This document shows positions 10,325 to 12,746 of a DNA stretch of 12,746 bases, piece after piece. Both the position numbers and the translations under genes were made by a program. How positions within the stretch are numbered: position 1 is the stretch's first letter; every line of letters begins with the position of its first letter. Source of the DNA: Capsaspora owczarzaki ATCC 30864. Its lineage: Eukaryota; Opisthokonta; Filasterea. The stretch is from NCBI RefSeq assembly GCF_000151315.2, contig NW_011887312.1:10196-22941 (forward strand), given 5' to 3'. A model generated the notes under the pieces. That model saw nothing but the letters and a program-made list of their open reading frames with translations, had not been told where the DNA came from and made no database searches.

Positions 10325-12746
10325 TCATCGGCGTTGCCCACCTTTGTTCTTTGAAGTTCCAGAGATCGCTCACCGTCTTGTAGTCGTTTCTCATCCAGGA
10401 TGGCCAGTTGATCGTCTTGCCGTCGTCCGTCACCAGTGGATTGCTCCACAGCGGCAAAGTCAGGGCCTCGATTCGGTTGTTGGGCCTGCGTGGCGCGGGT
10501 TTGAGCTTGTACCATGCAGCGAGTGCTCGGCCCCAGAAATGGCTGACCTTTTTGATGCCCGGTTTCGAGTGCAGCAGCCGCCTGTCGCCGATTGGCTCGC
10601 CGTCGTGCGTGTCCGCCGCCCTCCACAGCAACTGCGTCACTGTTTTCCACAGCGAGGCGGCCGGCAGGCAAAAGTTCGCAACTGCTTGGGCGAGCAGCGC
10701 CTGGCAGTGTTGGTCGATGGGAAGCAGTCCCAGCCCGAAAGCCTCCGAGCCAGTTTTTGCGCAGAGCGTTGCGAGTGTTGCGGGTGCTTTGAAGCGCGTG
10801 GGCCAGAAGAAGCGCAGAATGATGCGTTTGAGCCGATCCAGGTAGTGACCGCACAGTGGAGTGAACCTTGCCCGATACCAGACCTTGCTCAGCCCGATGG
10901 CGTTCGCGATGACCACCTTGCCCGGCATCGACAAGCCCCTGCTGTTCCATCGCAGTAGCTGAGCCTTCACCTTGTCCAGCAGCTCTTTGTAGTTTGCCTC
11001 CTCGCGGTCGCCATAGCCCAACATTGCGCCCAGGACTCTGGTGCATTTGTCAGGTGGCAGGAAGTCGAGGTGGGCGATCGCTTGCAGTGGAGTCTGGCGC
11101 TTGTCTCGCCCGAGTCTGATGACTGTCGTCTTTTCTTCGTTAACTTTCAGGTTTGTCGCTTCCCCTACTCGTTTGAGGGCCGCCATCAGCTTCGGTATCT
11201 CGTTCTGTGATTCCAGGAAAACCGTCGTGTCGTCGGCAAACAGGGTGACCTCGGTCGCCAGGTTCGGGTCCAGGCGCAGGAAGCGCAGGCCAGCCCCTTT
11301 GCAGAGGTAGTCCGCCACGCAGCATGCATACAGCGCGTACAGCGCTGGCGCTTCCACCGATCCTTGACGCACCGACCGCTCGATCTTGAAGGGCTCCGAG
11401 ATGCGGTTTTGGTACACAATGCAGGCTTGGCATCCCGTGTTGAGGAGCTTCATCCAGTGCAAGAATCTTTCTCCAATCCCATATCGCTCCATGGCCTGGA
11501 ACAGGAAGCCGTGGTCGACGCGGTCGAAGGCCTTTTCGCAGTCCAGCAGCACCGCGACTCCTCCGATGCGCTTTTCCTTCGTCAGGTCGAGCACGTCGCG
11601 CACTAGGTGGATGCAGTTGTCGATCGTGCGTCCTAGGACAAAACCGTTCTGGCATGTGGGGAGAATGTCGTTGGCAACAGCTTGAAGACGTTGCACCAGC
11701 GCGCGTGCAATGATCTTGCTGTCCACGTTGAGCAGCGAGACTGGCCGGTAGTTTTTCAGCTCGTCTCGGTTGCCCTTCTTGAACAGAAGCTTGATGTGTG
11801 CCATGTACATTGATGCAGGTAGTCGCCCGTTTCGCATTGACCGATTCGCGATGGTAGCTAGCAGCGGGGCCAGCAGCTCTTCAAAGTGATGGTAGAACTC
11901 AGGCGTCAGCCCGTCAGAGCCTGGGCTTTTGCCTTTGGTCGTTCTTTTGATCGCCTCTCGGAGCTCCATTGCGGTCAGGTCAGCGCCCATACGCTCGTGG
12001 TCTTCCGCGTCCAGCAGCTCACAAGGCGAGGCGCAATGAAGCACTTCCTCCTGGGCGGCCGGGACGGTCGGCTCACTGGCGTACAGAGTCTGGTAAAAGC
12101 TGCGCTGCGCCTTGAGGATGTCGACGGGGTCGGTGACAACCGTGTCGCCTACCTTCAGGCTGGGGATGGTGAGTGCCCGTTGCGCCTCCTTCTCGAGTGA
12201 AAAGAAGAGCTTGGAGTTGCGTTCGTTCTCGAGCCGCCATCTCCGCGCCGTTCGAATGCGTGCGGCCTCGGCGCGCTCGTTCAGCAGTGCGTGGAGCTCG
12301 CTTTCCAGTCGTGTTCTGCAGCGTTCCAGCTCTTTGGTGTTGCCACCTTGGATCCGTAGTTCTGCCATACTTCTTTCCGTCATGCGAAGCTCCGTCTCAA
12401 GTAACTCCTGCTGTCTCTTGGCGTTCTGGTCACGGTCGGTGCTCAGTTGACGAGCGCGGCTCATGATCTGCTTCTTCGCCAGATCCCATCCAGCTTCCGG
12501 AGCGCCGTCTCGCGCGAACTTGATGAGGACACTCTCGCAGTAGTGGGTGAAATCGGCGTCCAGCAGCAGGCGCGCATCGAATTTGTACTTGGCTGCAGGC
12601 CGTGGTTGGTCGTTGGTGCCCATGCAGCTGACGCACACCGCACGGTGGTCCGAGTCCTTGTACTCTTTGATCCTGGCTTGTGTGGCCAGGAACGGGAGCG
12701 TGCTGGAGCCGAATATGTAGTCGATGCGCGTGAGGCTGCGCTCATC
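10278..12746 (-). CDS. LINE ORF2, endonuclease end plus reverse transcriptase (5' partial, ends at a frameshift)
   Basis: The frame is open from the window edge for 822 codons to TGA at 10280-10278. Residues 1-40 are the APE C-terminus (RIDYIFGSS and the catalytic SDH at 32-34). Residues about 90-190 are charged and helical, a likely coiled coil, ending in the linker RWRLENERNSKLFF typical of LINEs. The reverse transcriptase follows, with KSPGSDGLTPEFY (273-285), NYRPVSLLN, the aspartate motif LLDCEKAFDRVDH, VRQGS and the catalytic FADD (503-506; 11240-11229). Then comes a thumb-like region with RIILRFFW. By family the protein nicks target DNA and primes reverse transcription on it. All visible RT motifs are intact. 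The frame stops just before the zinc-knuckle tail continues in the +1 frame, so this copy probably no longer makes full ORF2 protein. Confidence 0.92.
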   Translation of the reverse strand, partial: DERSLTRIDYIFGSSTLPFLATQARIKEYKDSDHRAVCVSCMGTNDQPRPAAKYKFDARLLLDADFTHYCESVLIKFARDGAPEAGWDLAKKQIMSRARQLSTDRDQNAKRQQELLETELRMTERSMAELRIQGGNTKELERCRTRLESELHALLNERAEAARIRTARRWRLENERNSKLFFSLEKEAQRALTIPSLKVGDTVVTDPVDILKAQRSFYQTLYASEPTVPAAQEEVLHCASPCELLDAEDHERMGADLTAMELREAIKRTTKGKSPGSDGLTPEFYHHFEELLAPLLATIANRSMRNGRLPASMYMAHIKLLFKKGNRDELKNYRPVSLLNVDSKIIARALVQRLQAVANDILPTCQNGFVLGRTIDNCIHLVRDVLDLTKEKRIGGVAVLLDCEKAFDRVDHGFLFQAMERYGIGERFLHWMKLLNTGCQACIVYQNRISEPFKIERSVRQGSVEAPALYALYACCVADYLCKGAGLRFLRLDPNLATEVTLFADDTTVFLESQNEIPKLMAALKRVGEATNLKVNEEKTTVIRLGRDKRQTPLQAIAHLDFLPPDKCTRVLGAMLGYGDREEANYKELLDKVKAQLLRWNSRGLSMPGKVVIANAIGLSKVWYRARFTPLCGHYLDRLKRIILRFFWPTRFKAPATLATLCAKTGSEAFGLGLLPIDQHCQALLAQAVANFCLPAASLWKTVTQLLWRAADTHDGEPIGDRRLLHSKPGIKKVSHFWGRALAAWYKLKPAPRRPNNRIEALTLPLWSNPLVTDDGKTINWPSWMRNDYKTVSDLWNFKEQRWATPMKSRFQGHAQQANATA

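Larger units (their letters stand above)
8981..12746 (-). mobile_element. L1/Tx1-like LINE (non-LTR retrotransposon), 3' part; 5' end outside window
   Basis: On the minus strand the window opens inside ORF2 at the end of an APE endonuclease. It then runs through a coiled-coil linker, the reverse transcriptase, a thumb/connection region and a CCHC tail, to a stop at 9113. A 3' UTR of about 120 nt (9112-8992) ends in an eleven-A tail (T at 8981-8991 on the plus strand). An APE-RT-CCHC order with KSPGSDG and FADD is characteristic of the L1/Tx1 group of LINEs. One frameshift separates the RT part from the zinc-knuckle part. The target-site duplication cannot be checked, because the other end is not in the window. 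The 3' end lies 42 nt after the CR gene stop, in the opposite orientation. Confidence 0.9.

Noticed and set aside
10344-10958. A 204-codon plus-strand frame, and similar frames at 11041-11310 and 11886-12450
   Set aside because: They are antisense shadows of the LINE reverse transcriptase frame, which has all the family motifs.
10291-11046. A 251-codon minus-strand frame inside the LINE
   Set aside because: It overlaps the intact RT/thumb frame entirely, shows no motifs and has typical alternative-frame Arg/Gly/Ala composition.

Overview
The window is nuclear DNA of a eukaryote. Short spliceosomal introns (57-93 nt where the frame fixes both ends) have GTRAGT-like donors and (C/T)AG acceptors. 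Untranslated stretches are full of T-runs, CT/GA tracts and a very long (TG)n. There is a non-LTR retrotransposon, and no bacterial operon or ribosome-binding-site architecture. A bZIP factor with a CNC/Maf-like extended homology region and a sedolisin/TPP1-type propeptide would fit a unicellular relative of animals or fungi. That placement is an inference, not a demonstration.

Layout. 1-678 (+): C-terminal part of a CNC/Maf-like bZIP transcription factor, 5' end outside the window. 912-1202: a small unresolved block with a good plus-strand intron and an antisense hydrophobic micro-ORF. 1260-2608 (-): a four-exon gene for a secreted protein that consists only of a signal peptide and a sedolisin (peptidase S53) propeptide, with no protease domain. 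About 2790-3096 (+): a frame-broken relic that may come from a PP2C phosphatase. 3097-4649: gene-free, simple-sequence DNA including a tandem duplication of about 150 bp. 4650-8938 (+): an eleven-exon gene for a Crinkler-type (CR) protein, with a lysine/arginine-rich N-terminus carrying a bipartite NLS, a P-loop NTPase and a C-terminal restriction-endonuclease-like region. One intron holds about 89 TG units. 8981-12746 (-): the 3' two thirds of an L1/Tx1-like LINE (end of APE endonuclease, reverse transcriptase, zinc-knuckle tail, short 3' UTR and A-tail), inserted tail-to-tail 42 nt after the CR gene.

The most interesting items are the CR NTPase-nuclease gene, which has nuclear-targeting features rather than a secretion leader, an internal in-frame TGA and a reading-phase conflict at its (TG)n intron, and the stand-alone sedolisin propeptide. 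No shared pathway is evident among the genes. The CR gene and the LINE are neighbours of the kind expected in a transposon-rich accessory region. All exon boundaries come from reading splice consensus and frame by eye. No alignment, transcript or database search was possible.
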